Program-made: the position numbers and the translations under genes
The notes under the pieces: generated by a model
Databases searched by the model: none
The model's input: only the letters and a program-made list of their open reading frames with translations
Told to the model about the DNA's origin: nothing
Shown: positions 33,341 through 41,640 of the stretch, in pieces
Layout of the letters: the number at the start of each line of letters is the position of its first letter
Position numbering within the stretch: the stretch's first letter is position 1
Assembly (NCBI RefSeq): GCF_003208055.1
Contig: NZ_QJUE01000002.1
Location: forward strand, 715,355 to 779,354
Origin: Prochlorococcus marinus XMU1408
GTDB taxonomy: Bacteria; Cyanobacteriota; Cyanobacteriia; PCC-6307; Cyanobiaceae
Direction: 5' to 3'
Length of the DNA stretch: 64,000 bases

Positions 33341-33727
33341 GCCCTCTTTATACAAAAGAGTTGAACATAAAAGACCCGATGCCCAACAAAGTCCTCTAGC
33401 AGGGGGAATATCGCCAACATAAGCACCGATATAGATAAACCTCACAATTGGGTGAACCCATGCAGCTATTACGGCCACAGGAGAGACAACACCAGCAATC
33501 AGACATAGCAAACATGCAGGAGCATGAAGAGTTATGCTCTCCCAGCAATTTTGATGACACCAAACAGCTCTTTTACCAAAATCGGGGAGCTCGTCAAACA
33601 AAGCCCTTGGAGCACTCATATTCTCAGCCGAATATCCAGCTTTGACTCGGCCATAAGTTAGTGGCCCAATTGAAAGCAAAACAACAACGGCAGACAGGCA
33701 AAGGCTCCAAGCAAAAGCTGTTTCCAT
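33317..33727 (-). CDS. MAPEG-family membrane protein
   Basis: 136 residues with four hydrophobic segments. RALFDELPDFGKRAVWCHQNCWES in the first cytoplasmic loop and VRFIYIGAYV near helix 3-4 match the MAPEG family (glutathione-linked membrane proteins). The enzymatic role is unproven in cyanobacteria. Confidence 0.85.
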   Translation of the reverse strand: METAFAWSLCLSAVVVLLSIGPLTYGRVKAGYSAENMSAPRALFDELPDFGKRAVWCHQNCWESITLHAPACLLCLIAGVVSPVAVIAAWVHPIVRFIYIGAYVGDIPPARGLCWASGLLCSTLLYKEGLTALLSS

Positions 33728-33935
33728 GGAATAAATAATTATATCTCGAGCCTAAGTGAGGCAGAGTCAAAATGAGGATCAAAGGTTGGTTTAAATTGAT
33801 ATGCCAAAAGTTAATACAAATAAAATTTTCAAAGAGAAGATAAAAACACAATATTTAGCTCATAAACTTGTTATCCTCTGGGAGTCATAAAGAGTTCTGC
33901 TCGACTAAATCACCAATTATTAAAGCAATCCAACC

Positions 33936-34100
33936 ATGGACTGGGATTCTGCAAAACAACATTGCAACGAACGAAACTGGCAATGGTCATTGGAATTAAT
34001 CAATCAGGCTCAAAAGGAGATGGAAGAGTTAGAAATGAAACTAAAAAAATGTGAGGATCAACAGAAAGCTAATCGTTTATATAACGCCTGTAATTACTAA
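33936..34100 (+). CDS. coiled-coil mini-protein
   Basis: 54 residues. A Trp/His-rich start (DWDSAKQHCNERNWQWSLEL) leads into a helical Glu/Lys heptad region, with three cysteines in total. Its stop overlaps the next ATG (TAATG), so the pair is translationally coupled. Confidence 0.55.
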   Translation: MDWDSAKQHCNERNWQWSLELINQAQKEMEELEMKLKKCEDQQKANRLYNACNY

Positions 34101-34306
34101 TGGAAGAAATGAGCGCAACAATAGTTCCATTGGGTTCACTTGCCCTTATATTTGCTGTGATTTCAATCCTTGTCTTCCTTAGGAAAGCAAGTATCGCAAG
34201 ACAAGCTGATGAGTCTATAAAAAATAGAATGGAAGCAAAAAGGAATGAAAAGACCGAATCTCTTGAAGAACAAAAAAAACGCTTAGAAATTTTGCTTAGA
34301 AAATAA
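34100..34306 (+). CDS. single-pass membrane protein with coiled-coil tail
   Basis: 68 residues. One helix (LGSLALIFAVISILVFL) is followed by a charged helix rich in Lys/Glu. Coupled to the upstream gene. Confidence 0.55.
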   Translation: MEEMSATIVPLGSLALIFAVISILVFLRKASIARQADESIKNRMEAKRNEKTESLEEQKKRLEILLRK

Positions 34307-34318
34307 AAAGATACATAC

Positions 34319-34579
34319 TTACAAATTATCGTCGCTTATTTTACCAATCCTTTTAATCGGATTTGACCCATCTCTGTGATTTGCTGGATCAAATGGAAAA
34401 TTTGTATCTGGTCCTAAAAGATCATCAATACTTTTTGAATCCATTGAACTATGTTCATTTTCAATATCAACATCCGTTGTCATTATCACCAGCTGAGCTT
34501 CAACTGACTGGACGCAAACACTAATTACTAAAAATAGGGAAAGTAATAATCCAAAACAAGTTTTTATAACACTTTTCAT
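34319..34579 (-). CDS. secreted FPFxPG peptide family, divergent member 3
   Basis: 86 residues. Signal peptide (about residues 1-29) with cleavage after VEA. The mature part is acidic and contains IDDLLGPDTNFPFDPANHRD, related to the tail of the other two members but followed by about 18 further residues. Confidence 0.6.
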   Translation of the reverse strand: MKSVIKTCFGLLLSLFLVISVCVQSVEAQLVIMTTDVDIENEHSSMDSKSIDDLLGPDTNFPFDPANHRDGSNPIKRIGKISDDNL

Positions 34580-34641
34580 TGAGAAGTAAAAGATTAACTA
34601 TTTGCTCAAGGAAAGAATATTTCCTTATATCCTATCAACTA

Positions 34642-34803
34642 CTAGTCATCAAAAATAAGACATGCAGGTGAGGAAGGATTTAAAGCACACTCTCTCTCCC
34701 AGTATGAAGCTATCGCTGTCATTCCTCTTTTGACTAACTCGTGCTTTCTACCTATGTCACCCATATTCTCTCTGGGGACGCTAAATGAAGTTTGAAGTTT
34801 CAT
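34642..34803 (-). CDS. CP12-like C-terminal motif protein 1
   Basis: 53 residues. The C-terminus ECALNPSSPACLIFDD has the C-x8-C spacing with an internal NP and a terminal aromatic-Asp-Asp, as in CP12 (C-x2-NP-x4-C-x-(V/I)YDD). CP12 binds GAPDH through this end under redox control. The AWD/PRK-binding core is missing. GAPDH binding is therefore only a suggestion. A relative is at 51705-51878. Confidence 0.55.
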   Translation of the reverse strand: MKLQTSFSVPRENMGDIGRKHELVKRGMTAIASYWERECALNPSSPACLIFDD

Positions 34804-34995
34804 AGATTTCCTCTTCAATTATTATCGGTATAAACCATCAAGAAGGCCTATGGCAAGTGAATTTATCCTCATCTTTCTCTTAAATTATTTTAGAGTCATC
34901 AATTAAAATATCTTTAGTCAGGGAAAATCAATTTTTGACATCTAATGAGCTGTATAAAAAGCAAAATCAACCCAAGCAATTAAGGGTTATAACAA

Positions 34996-35130
34996 GTGAC
35001 TCCAACAATAATTTCAATAATGACATTAGGCATCGCCATTGCAGGAATTTCAGCTTGGTGGGTCAGAACAACCCTCAAAGAGGGTAACAAGGCACTTGAA
35101 GAAAGCCAAAAAAAGAATCTAGACAATTAA
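34996..35130 (+). CDS. single-pass membrane mini-protein
   Basis: 44 residues from a GTG. One helix (IISIMTLGIAIAGISAWWV) precedes a Lys/Glu tail. The ribosome binding site is weak. Confidence 0.45.
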   Translation: MTPTIISIMTLGIAIAGISAWWVRTTLKEGNKALEESQKKNLDN

Positions 35131-35194
35131 CACTTTCATCAATTTAGGTACAAACAATGCTTTGAGAAAAATCATTTGAACATTTACAAAAAAA

Positions 35195-35221
35195 GCACCT
35201 CCACTTAAATAGTGGAGGTGC
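35195..35221 (-). terminator. strong terminator
   Basis: A perfect 11-bp stem GCACCTCCACT/AGTGGAGGTGC with a 5-nt loop, followed by seven T on the minus strand, 31 nt past the next gene's stop. Confidence 0.9.
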
Positions 35222-35252
35222 TAAGAAACACATTCTTCAGACCAACTAACAG

Positions 35253-35519
35253 CTACTTCTTATTAAGGGCAGCCTTAACCTTTGTGGGAGACAAAGCCTT
35301 AAGTTCCTCATTTATCTCATTTTGACGTTCATCAAGAACTTTAATACGAGCTTGATAGCTCTCTTCTAGTCTTTTTCTGGAGTCCTCGATGTTGTCGAGT
35401 TCCTCTGGACGTTGATTACGCTTAAGCTCTTCAAGCTGACTATCAGAAACTACATAAACAGTTCTGGTAGGTGCAATTAAAGAATCAGAGAAAAAAGTGT
35501 CGAAGAGTGAAGTGTACAT
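35253..35519 (-). CDS. coiled-coil hypothetical protein
   Basis: 88 residues. The N-terminus (MYTSLFDTFF...PTRTVYVVSDSQL) is followed by a long charged helix (about residues 30-75) and a basic end. It has its own strong terminator, which suggests an independently expressed gene. No family is named. Confidence 0.65.
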   Translation of the reverse strand: MYTSLFDTFFSDSLIAPTRTVYVVSDSQLEELKRNQRPEELDNIEDSRKRLEESYQARIKVLDERQNEINEELKALSPTKVKAALNKK

Positions 35520-35694
35520 AACTCTTCTTTAGGATACACAACTACTTTGTCCTAAACTAATTAAGTTATGGATGAGGCATACCGTAGAAATTGATTCGGT
35601 AAATACAACTCACTTCGTTTGTAAATACTAAGAAGTTAAGTTTGCAACCTCTAAATTTTTTCACAAAGCGTCTCATGAAAGAGATAAAAAAATA

Positions 35695-35853
35695 ATGGCT
35701 ACATATTCACTCTTGCTTGGAATCCTCGTGATAATCATTTCATGGAAATTTTACAATGACTGGGCTTCTGGTCTCGCAGGTTTTATTTATGGAGGAATCT
35801 TATTTGGAAGTATCAAATTATTTATTCAACTCATAAAAACTTTATTTAGATAA
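35695..35853 (+). CDS. two-helix membrane mini-protein
   Basis: 52 residues: helix 1 SLLLGILVIIISW, a short turn (NDWASG), helix 2 LAGFIYGGILFGSI, then a basic end. Confidence 0.5.
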   Translation: MATYSLLLGILVIIISWKFYNDWASGLAGFIYGGILFGSIKLFIQLIKTLFR

Positions 35854-35874
35854 AAATTAATTTCTCTATTGAAA

Positions 35875-36030
35875 TTAAATAAAACTACTGAAACCATGTT
35901 TTAAGCCCCAAAAGATAGTCACCAAAATTGCTGCCAAAGGTAGTGCGATGGCAAGTGTGATATTGATTGTTCTAAAAATCTTCCCAACTCCATTACTCGT
36001 ATCTTTAGAAGGATCTACGATAAGTGGCAT
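35875..36030 (-). CDS. single-pass membrane mini-protein
   Basis: 51 residues. A polar N-terminus (IVDPSKDTSNGVGKIF) precedes one helix (TLAIALPLAAILVTIFWGL). The layout is reminiscent of small photosynthetic-complex subunits, but no assignment is possible. Confidence 0.5.
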   Translation of the reverse strand: MPLIVDPSKDTSNGVGKIFRTINITLAIALPLAAILVTIFWGLKHGFSSFI

Positions 36031-36109
36031 AGCGCATACGTATTTTTTTTATTTATAGGCGCAATTTCCATTCAATTGGTTAGATTGTCGTAATTATCGA
36101 GACAGTCTC

Positions 36110-36325
36110 ATGTATTTATTAGGTCTTGGACTATTAGTTTTAAGCACATGGTATCTGATGAAGCTATACACAAATTTCAATAACGATCCTATAGCAAAGA
36201 AAGAAATCGACAATGCATGGCAAGAAGCAAAGAAAGAGGCAAAAGGTAAAAATCCTTTTGCACCAGGAAGAATTAAAGAGGCTCTCAATGCATATAAAGC
36301 TGATATGAATAAAAAAGACAACTAA
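36110..36325 (+). CDS. single-pass membrane protein, hypothetical
   Basis: 71 residues. An N-terminal helix (YLLGLGLLVLSTWYLM) is followed by a charged helical domain with GKNPFAPGRIKEALNAYKAD. The opposite-strand frame is a shadow. Confidence 0.6.
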   Translation: MYLLGLGLLVLSTWYLMKLYTNFNNDPIAKKEIDNAWQEAKKEAKGKNPFAPGRIKEALNAYKADMNKKDN

Positions 36326-36395
36326 AAGATAGAAAATCCAAAGAGATCAAAATATTTCTAAAAAGTAGTTAAATTAGTTTTTTGTAGATTTAGTA

Positions 36396-36692
36396 GTGAC
36401 GCCCTCATTAGTTCTAATGGATTATGTAGACAGAAAGACATTGAATAACGAACAACTAGAATATCTCGAGCAAGTTTTAAAAGCATCAATTCAGAAATTG
36501 AAATTCACTGGTATCGAACCTGTAATTGCTAATAATGATATATGTGATGCAGCACTCATTTCCTGGGGTTCCTATGAAATAAGTTGTATTGCGTCCATAC
36601 TTGATATGCTTCAACCAACAAAAAAACCAATGGAGCGTAAAACAAAAGTATTTAATGCTCTATGCAATGCAGGGTTAATCGTTACTGATTAA
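36396..36692 (+). CDS. EGSSWLT paralogue family, divergent member 2
   Basis: 98 residues from a GTG, or 91 from the ATG at 36417. NNDICDAALISWGSYEISCIASILDMLQP aligns with the Cys...SSWLT...ILD-x-NP core of members 1 and 3 but lacks the SSWLT itself. The plan and length agree. It lies just upstream of the convergent lysine-rich gene. Confidence 0.55.
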   Translation: MTPSLVLMDYVDRKTLNNEQLEYLEQVLKASIQKLKFTGIEPVIANNDICDAALISWGSYEISCIASILDMLQPTKKPMERKTKVFNALCNAGLIVTD

Positions 36693-36738
36693 ATAAAGAG
36701 GTCTACCTTTGCAGACATATCAATATATCAAAATAAAA

Positions 36739-36781
36739 CCAGAGAGAGGCATTGAACCTCTCATGCCGCCTGACGGTCTGG
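36739..36781 (-). terminator. structured 3' element after lysine-rich gene 1
   Basis: On the minus strand an outer stem CCAGA/TCTGG encloses a CCG/CGG hairpin (CCGTCAGGCGG) and a second hairpin GAGAGG/CCTCTC. A T-rich tract follows. The same plan with compensating changes follows the paralogue at 47631-47679. Confidence 0.6.
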
Positions 36782-36788
36782 AAAAGCC

Positions 36789-37307
36789 TTATTTAGCAGC
36801 CTCAGGTGCTTTTCTGGCTTTGCGTGCGCGTCTAGCAGGCCTACCAGCACTGGGCTTGACAACTGCAGAAACCTCAGTTTTAGCTTTAGCTGCAGCCTTT
36901 TTAGCTACAGGCTTTTTACCTACTGCTTTCTTTGCTGTTGCTTTTTTAGCAACTGTTTTTTTTACGGCAGCTTTTTTAGCTGTAGTTTTTTTAACTGCAG
37001 CAGCTTTTGGAGCAGAGCCTTTACGTGTGCGATGAGAAAGAATTAAAGCCCATTCATCAGCGCTAATATTTGCTGGCTTATTTCCATGAATCTCAGAAAC
37101 TTTAGCTGCTTTTTCGATATCTTTAATTAGGTTTTTCCAAGAAGCTGCGTAACGTTTATCAGACTGAGATTTTGCTCCGCTTTCAACAAGGGTTTCGACG
37201 ACTTGAGAAGCAGTCACCTTTTTACGACGTCTGTTAAAGATCTCCTTTTGCAAGGTAGCGATCAAGGCATCACCTTTAGCACTAACTTTGATGGATAACT
37301 GAGACAT
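36789..37307 (-). CDS. lysine/alanine-rich DNA-binding-like protein 1
   Basis: 172 residues. A folded N-terminal domain (about 1-96) contains FNRRRKKVTASQVVETLVES and DEWALILSHRTRK. It is followed by a histone-H1-like tail of repeated Lys-Lys-x-Ala-Ala units and a C-terminal GRPARRARK that resembles an AT-hook core. Probably it binds DNA non-specifically. The N-terminal domain differs at only about three positions from the paralogue at 47686-48303, while the tails differ in length. Confidence 0.75.
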   Translation of the reverse strand: MSQLSIKVSAKGDALIATLQKEIFNRRRKKVTASQVVETLVESGAKSQSDKRYAASWKNLIKDIEKAAKVSEIHGNKPANISADEWALILSHRTRKGSAPKAAAVKKTTAKKAAVKKTVAKKATAKKAVGKKPVAKKAAAKAKTEVSAVVKPSAGRPARRARKARKAPEAAK

Positions 37308-37555
37308 AACTCAATAATTACTTTCTTAATACATCTATCACATATAGGGTATTTAATTCAATAGTCAATGGTTAATCGTCTACTAAATGTTCATATATCT
37401 ATCAATATCATTTAAAGAGACACTTTCAAATAATTCGATCTTGGCTATAAAGTGATATCAATTGGGCGAGTGAAAAACAAAAAACTAATATAAAAAAGAA
37501 TGCTGATCAAAGATGGCATGGGAACTCTAATAAACAAATTGATCTATTCAAAGTG

Positions 37556-37837
37556 TCAGGCTACCTCTGGACACCAACCAATCTCTTTCTCTCGTAGCCG
37601 CCGCCAAAGAAGACAACGTGAAATCAAATGGTCTCCATGAGGAATAAGACGACGGTGAACATGACACGAAAGAATTGTTCTGCAATGCTTGTCGCTTGAA
37701 TAATTGAAATGTTGACATGTCATGCAAACGCAAGCTGAACATGTTTTTTTGAGAATTCCTTTCTCAAGGAATTGACACTCTTCTTCTTGACCGAAGATCT
37801 GATCGGTACAAGCTTCTTTGGGGTGAGTCGTAGACAT
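37556..37837 (-). CDS. cysteine/histidine-rich small protein
   Basis: 93 residues from the ATG at 37837. It contains CSACVCMTC (C-x2-C-x-C-x2-C), HFNYSSDKHC and HVHRRLIPHGDH, so it very likely coordinates zinc or an Fe-S cluster. Longer upstream frames are less likely. No family is named. Confidence 0.6.
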   Translation of the reverse strand: MSTTHPKEACTDQIFGQEEECQFLEKGILKKTCSACVCMTCQHFNYSSDKHCRTILSCHVHRRLIPHGDHLISRCLLWRRLREKEIGWCPEVA

Positions 37838-38117
37838 TGACCAATTCCAATAGGTTGGGCTACGGCAGATACCCATTCTTCTGCCTTAAAAACAGCATAT
37901 GGGGAAGCAGATGGAGTCATTTACCTATAGCAGTACACATGTACTAGCAAGAATCAATAGGTAATGTCAAGTCATATATTTCAAAACATCTAAAATATGT
38001 CGTCTACAATACCAAAAATCGAACAAACAAGATTCTCAAACACAATGAATATTCAAGGATATAAAGACTAATTGAAATAATTAAACGGATAGGTCAACCA
38101 CAAAACAAAAAAACAAT

Positions 38118-38175
38118 AAAAAAGCCCTCATCTCATGAGGGCAAAATAAACTGCTGAAGGATCCCCATCACCCAG
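38118..38175 (-). ncRNA. sRNA type B, locus 2 (3' part with terminator)
   Basis: Minus strand: CTGGGTGATGGGGATC (complement of 38160-38175) lies in a loop closed by GCTG/CAGC. The terminator stem GCCCTCAT/ATGAGGGC (38124-38142) follows with six T. It matches type B at locus 1 in motif and terminator style. Confidence 0.6.
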
Positions 38176-38304
38176 CTTTTCAAAAATAATAATCAAATCA
38201 ATCAGATTAGGCAACATTAAAGCACCATATGTTTTATCTCGGGCTTAAATGAACACCATCTGTAGGGGGGGTTGATTTATATGGGAAATAGGGTTAGAAA
38301 TAGT

Positions 38305-38354
38305 ATCCCCATCACCCAGACCCGTAGGACACCATACCTAGGGTCTTTTTTATT
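38305..38354 (+). ncRNA. sRNA type A, locus 2 (3' part with terminator)
   Basis: ATCCCCATCACCCAG at 38305-38319 runs into the stem GACCCGTAGG...CCTAGGGTC (38319-38345) and TTTTTT. It is identical except for one base to the minus strand at 21583-21632. The upstream 130 bases between the two motifs must hold two divergent promoters. Upstream of type A both loci share a loosely conserved AACACC...TAGGGG...GTTG stretch. Confidence 0.6.
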
Positions 38355-38630
38355 TGAAAAGCTTTTATAGAGGGATTTCGTCAATATTAAGCATATAGGA
38401 ACTGTGGAAAACTTTTGTTGTTTGAATGAATTAGCGAGCTATAAGAATATGTCCTTAGCTAAATCTTCGGAAAAATAGCTTATAAAGGTTTAGAGACGAT
38501 TAATTGAAAAATCCTTCTCAATTAAGTAAAAAGGTTCTAAATCTCTTAATTGGTAGGAAAAAGACAATTGCGCGAAAGAAATTAAATCTATCTAATAAAT
38601 CCAGTTGAAATCTTTATGTGATTACACAAA

Positions 38631-39491
38631 ATGATTGATCTCAAAAGAAATAGCAAAAAAGAACCAATTGAAGCCACAGGCCTTCGAAGTCGTAAGTCTT
38701 CTCTCTATAAGCCAAATCAACAAGAAGATTTCAAAATTAGTAGAGGTCGTTTCTCAAATTTTCTGACGTGTCAAAGGTGCTTTTATCTCGATAGGGTACG
38801 AGGTCTTGATCCTCCAGGGACACCAGGTTGGACTCTCAATGAAACCACTGACCTATTACTAAAAAAAGAATTTGACGATTGCAGACAAAAGCAGGTTCCA
38901 CACAGAATATTTGCATCTAATGGACTATCTCATGTTGTTCCATTTGATCATCCTGAAATAGATAACTGGAGAAACTCACTTCATCGGGGACTAATGCATC
39001 GTTACAAGGATACCGGAATAATTTTGACTGGAGGTGTAGACGATATTTGGCAAGACACTATTACAAGACAACTAATAATTGTGGATTACAAATCACAAGC
39101 TAAAAACGGACGAATTGATAAGAAAGATTATTTAGAGGATCCTTTTCACGAGGCCTATAAAATTCAAATGGACTTTTATGCTTACTTACTCTCGGGAATG
39201 GGTTTTAGTGTTCATCCAATATCATATTTTCTAGTATGCAATGCAAAAAGGGATGAAGATGAATTTAATAAGACCATGCGTTTTGATGAATATCTTGTTC
39301 CCTACAAATGGAGTAATGATTGGATAGAGAGTCGACTAGATGAAATGGTCACACTAATGAATCAATCAGAGATTCCAGAATCAAATCCTTCATGCAAGAA
39401 CTGCGCCTATGCAGATCAATATTCGAAAATACTATTTTCAGGAAATTCAAGTAAAAAAGAAATTACACAAGGAACTTTGCCATTATTTTAA
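38631..39491 (+). CDS. RecB/Cas4-like PD-(D/E)xK nuclease
   Basis: 286 residues. The nuclease core shows GGVDDIWQD followed by LIIVDYKSQ (Asp, then Asp-x-Lys). An N-terminal CQRCFYLDRVRGL and a C-terminal CKNCAYADQY could place cysteines for an Fe-S cluster, as in Cas4/AddB-type nucleases. There are no cas genes or CRISPR array nearby, so it is not a CRISPR protein on this evidence. The next gene (SRAP) is also DNA-repair related. Confidence 0.85.
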   Translation: MIDLKRNSKKEPIEATGLRSRKSSLYKPNQQEDFKISRGRFSNFLTCQRCFYLDRVRGLDPPGTPGWTLNETTDLLLKKEFDDCRQKQVPHRIFASNGLSHVVPFDHPEIDNWRNSLHRGLMHRYKDTGIILTGGVDDIWQDTITRQLIIVDYKSQAKNGRIDKKDYLEDPFHEAYKIQMDFYAYLLSGMGFSVHPISYFLVCNAKRDEDEFNKTMRFDEYLVPYKWSNDWIESRLDEMVTLMNQSEIPESNPSCKNCAYADQYSKILFSGNSSKKEITQGTLPLF

Positions 39492-39548
39492 GAACGCTAA
39501 TAGTTTTAAAAATGATTCTGATCAAAAAGCGTCTAAAGGATTAATGGG

Positions 39549-40187
39549 ATGTGCGGAAGATATCAGCTATTAACAAAATTTATGAATTTACCAGATCTTT
39601 TAAAAAAAGATGTGCCAAGGGGATTGAGTCAAAATTATGAACCACAAATATTAATCAAACCAGGTTCTCCAATTCTTGTTCTTAAGAATGAAGGCAAGAC
39701 ACAAACATCCATAATGCTATGGGGGTTTATATCTGAGTGGAGTAAAGACCCTTTTGACAACACAAGGCCAAAGCCATTTAACGCGAGATCAGAAAGTGTT
39801 GAAGAGAAGAAACTTTTTCGTGCAAGCTGGAGGCATAAGAGATGTTTGATACCAGCCAGTGGTTTTCTAGAAAAAGGTCAGCTAATAGGTAGAAAAGATT
39901 CTCAAACTTTCTGGTTAGGAGGACTATGGAATCGATGGATGTCTAAAGAAGGATGTGAAATAGAGAGCTGTTGTGTGCTAACGACCGAACCAAATGATTT
40001 AGTCAAACAATTTCATAACCGTATGCCCGTTATTATTCCAAATGGACTAGAAGAAGAATGGATCTCTTCAGTGAAAAATGCTCAAGACCTTAAAGCTCTA
40101 AAACCGCTAATGACTAAATGGGACCCAGAAGAATGGACAGCCGAGCCAATATACAAACCTAATGCCGACCAATTATCCTTCCTATAA
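39549..40187 (+). CDS. SRAP protein (YedK/HMCES family) for abasic-site protection
   Basis: 212 residues. MCGRYQ supplies the catalytic Cys2 after Met removal. NARSESV, RCLIPASGFLEK (Glu) and FHNRMPVI (His) are the other family residues. The protein crosslinks to abasic sites in single-stranded DNA. It is 57 nt after the RecB-like nuclease and may be co-expressed with it. Confidence 0.93.
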   Translation: MCGRYQLLTKFMNLPDLLKKDVPRGLSQNYEPQILIKPGSPILVLKNEGKTQTSIMLWGFISEWSKDPFDNTRPKPFNARSESVEEKKLFRASWRHKRCLIPASGFLEKGQLIGRKDSQTFWLGGLWNRWMSKEGCEIESCCVLTTEPNDLVKQFHNRMPVIIPNGLEEEWISSVKNAQDLKALKPLMTKWDPEEWTAEPIYKPNADQLSFL

Positions 40188-40200
40188 AATCAAGACAAAA

Positions 40201-40222
40201 AAAGGGCTTATGCAAGCCCTTT
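40201..40222 (+). terminator. terminator after SRAP gene
   Basis: AAAGGGCTT-ATGC-AAGCCCTTT, a 9-bp stem with a T-rich right side. It is likely bidirectional, and also closes the leftward mini-protein gene. Confidence 0.8.
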
Positions 40223-40246
40223 TATAGATTTTATAAGATCAGGACT

Positions 40247-40420
40247 TCAATGATCGTGATGCACTTCTGCCGAGCTAGGCATTTCATGGGCAGAAGACAA
40301 TTTCTTCAATGATTGAGATCCACAAATAGCAGACAGAGCAATCACAACCAAGGATGCAGTGCTTAACAACTGAAGCACTATCGGGAGATGTGAATTAATT
40401 CTTTCTCTAAAGGTAGTCAT
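40247..40420 (-). CDS. membrane mini-protein with His-rich tail
   Basis: 57 residues. A polar N-terminus, one helix (IVLQLLSTASLVVIALSAI) and a tail ending EVHHDH, which could bind a metal. No family is recognised. Confidence 0.5.
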   Translation of the reverse strand: MTTFRERINSHLPIVLQLLSTASLVVIALSAICGSQSLKKLSSAHEMPSSAEVHHDH

Positions 40421-40804
40421 TTGGGAAGTTAATTAACACTCTATTCAAACAAAAAGAATAAGCACCGTCCATAGCTTGAATATTATGAACTAAATAGCTA
40501 AAAGCAAAAAAATAAGCATAAATAAATTTAGTCCTACTGTTAAGAGTGATGTACTTGGTTTAAATTCATTAGCCAAAACTAGGGACTCACTCTCTTATTG
40601 ATTTCTAATGATGACCTAAATATTTAAAAGTCTCATGAGATACATAATGAAAAATTAGATATTGAAAGAAAGCACATGAATAAATAAATGTACAAATAAG
40701 CCAATACTCAACTCAAAACTACTCATGGCTGAAAAATTAATAAAGCCTAAAAACCACTAGACGTCAGATATCTGATTAAAATTACCAAAACAAAATTAAT
40801 TGTA
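40421..40804. other. intergenic region
   Basis: About 380 AT-rich bases. No frame, hairpin or repeat stands out. Confidence 0.35.
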
Positions 40805-41308
40805 ATGGACGCAAATAAAATGGATCTTCCTTCTCTAGACAAACTTAAAGAATTAGAAAAAAGCGCAAGAGTAGATGGGAGTGGTATTGAATTTGACTCT
40901 CTGTTAGGACTGTGGAAATTTAATTCAGTATGGAAGCAGGGGTCAGATACAGAAGACACGATTTCAAGCACATTGCTACAGGTTCTTTCAGCCAATCTAG
41001 AGTTGAAGAAAGATACACAGAATCCAGAAGAAGAGAAATTTACTATCGCCAACGCAATTAAATTTGGATTACTAACCCTGATATTCAGTGGCTACGCAAA
41101 TTTAGAAAGGAAGCAGCCATTATTACCCTTTTCTTTTGATTGCATTCAAATAAAATTAGCTTCATTAACTATTCTAAAGAGATCTCTACCGGCACCGGAT
41201 CAAAAGAAGAGGCCTTTTTTTGCATTAATTGCTATCGACCCAAATGGTAAATGGTTGTCAGCAAGGGGGAAGGGTGGAGGACTTGCCCTATGGGTAAAAG
41301 ATAAATAA
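40805..41308 (+). CDS. PAP/fibrillin-like hypothetical protein
   Basis: 167 residues. After a charged start, LLGLWKFNSVWKQGSD resembles the strand near the start of PAP/fibrillin domains. A beta-rich end includes PFFALIAIDPNGKWLSARGKGGGLALWVK. It is related in plan to 48877-49638. The family binds lipids near thylakoids. Assignment moderate. Confidence 0.6.
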   Translation: MDANKMDLPSLDKLKELEKSARVDGSGIEFDSLLGLWKFNSVWKQGSDTEDTISSTLLQVLSANLELKKDTQNPEEEKFTIANAIKFGLLTLIFSGYANLERKQPLLPFSFDCIQIKLASLTILKRSLPAPDQKKRPFFALIAIDPNGKWLSARGKGGGLALWVKDK

Positions 41309-41427
41309 GCTACCGTCTTTGAAATACCCTTAAATATTTTGTTCAGAAAATTCTTTTAAGAATATTTTTAATATCCAATATCTCCGTACATAAATAAATA
41401 AGCAAATGTTAGATAGACGTAGTGACA

Positions 41428-41640
41428 TCAAGCGAGAACTTTATTTCTTAGAGAAATTCTATCAATAGAATTTGGATGCTCTCGAACAAATTTATTGAAC
41501 TCAATAGCTAACTGTCTAGCTTCAAAAGCATCAATGGCATAAAAGCCTAACTCATGTCTTTTGTTAGCTAAATCTCTGTAGCTAACAGCATATCTTTTGC
41601 AGGATGTAATCGGTCTTGAAGACAATTTTTTAAATATCAA
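41428..41640 (-). CDS. hypothetical protein
   Basis: 70 residues, basic, with RYAVSYRDLANKRHELGFYAIDAFEARQ and a helical end. The beta-hairpin plus helix recalls an arm-type DNA-binding fold of integrases, but the evidence is weak. Function unknown. Confidence 0.5.
   Translation of the reverse strand: MIFKKLSSRPITSCKRYAVSYRDLANKRHELGFYAIDAFEARQLAIEFNKFVREHPNSIDRISLRNKVLA

Larger units (their letters stand above)
37921..38630. other. intergenic region holding sRNA locus 2
   Basis: About 700 bases with no credible protein gene. The only structure recognised is the divergent sRNA pair at 38118-38354. The remainder, including the ~275 bases before the RecB-like gene, shows nothing clear. Confidence 0.5.

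Noticed and set aside
36744..36762. tRNA T-arm-like hairpin GAGAGG-TTCAATG-CCTCTC
   Set aside because: No acceptor, D or anticodon arms surround it, and the paralogous locus has a TGCAATG loop. It is part of the structured 3' element, not a tRNA.
36709..37035. Ala/Leu-rich plus-strand frame of 108 codons
   Set aside because: It is the antisense shadow of the Lys/Ala repeats of the lysine-rich gene.
37720..37920. 66-codon minus-strand frame overlapping the Cys-rich gene
   Set aside because: The overlapping frame with ordered C-x2-C motifs is far more protein-like.
38631..39491. Possible Cas4 and CRISPR association
   Set aside because: The nuclease has Cas4-like features, but no spaced direct repeats or other cas genes occur anywhere in the window.
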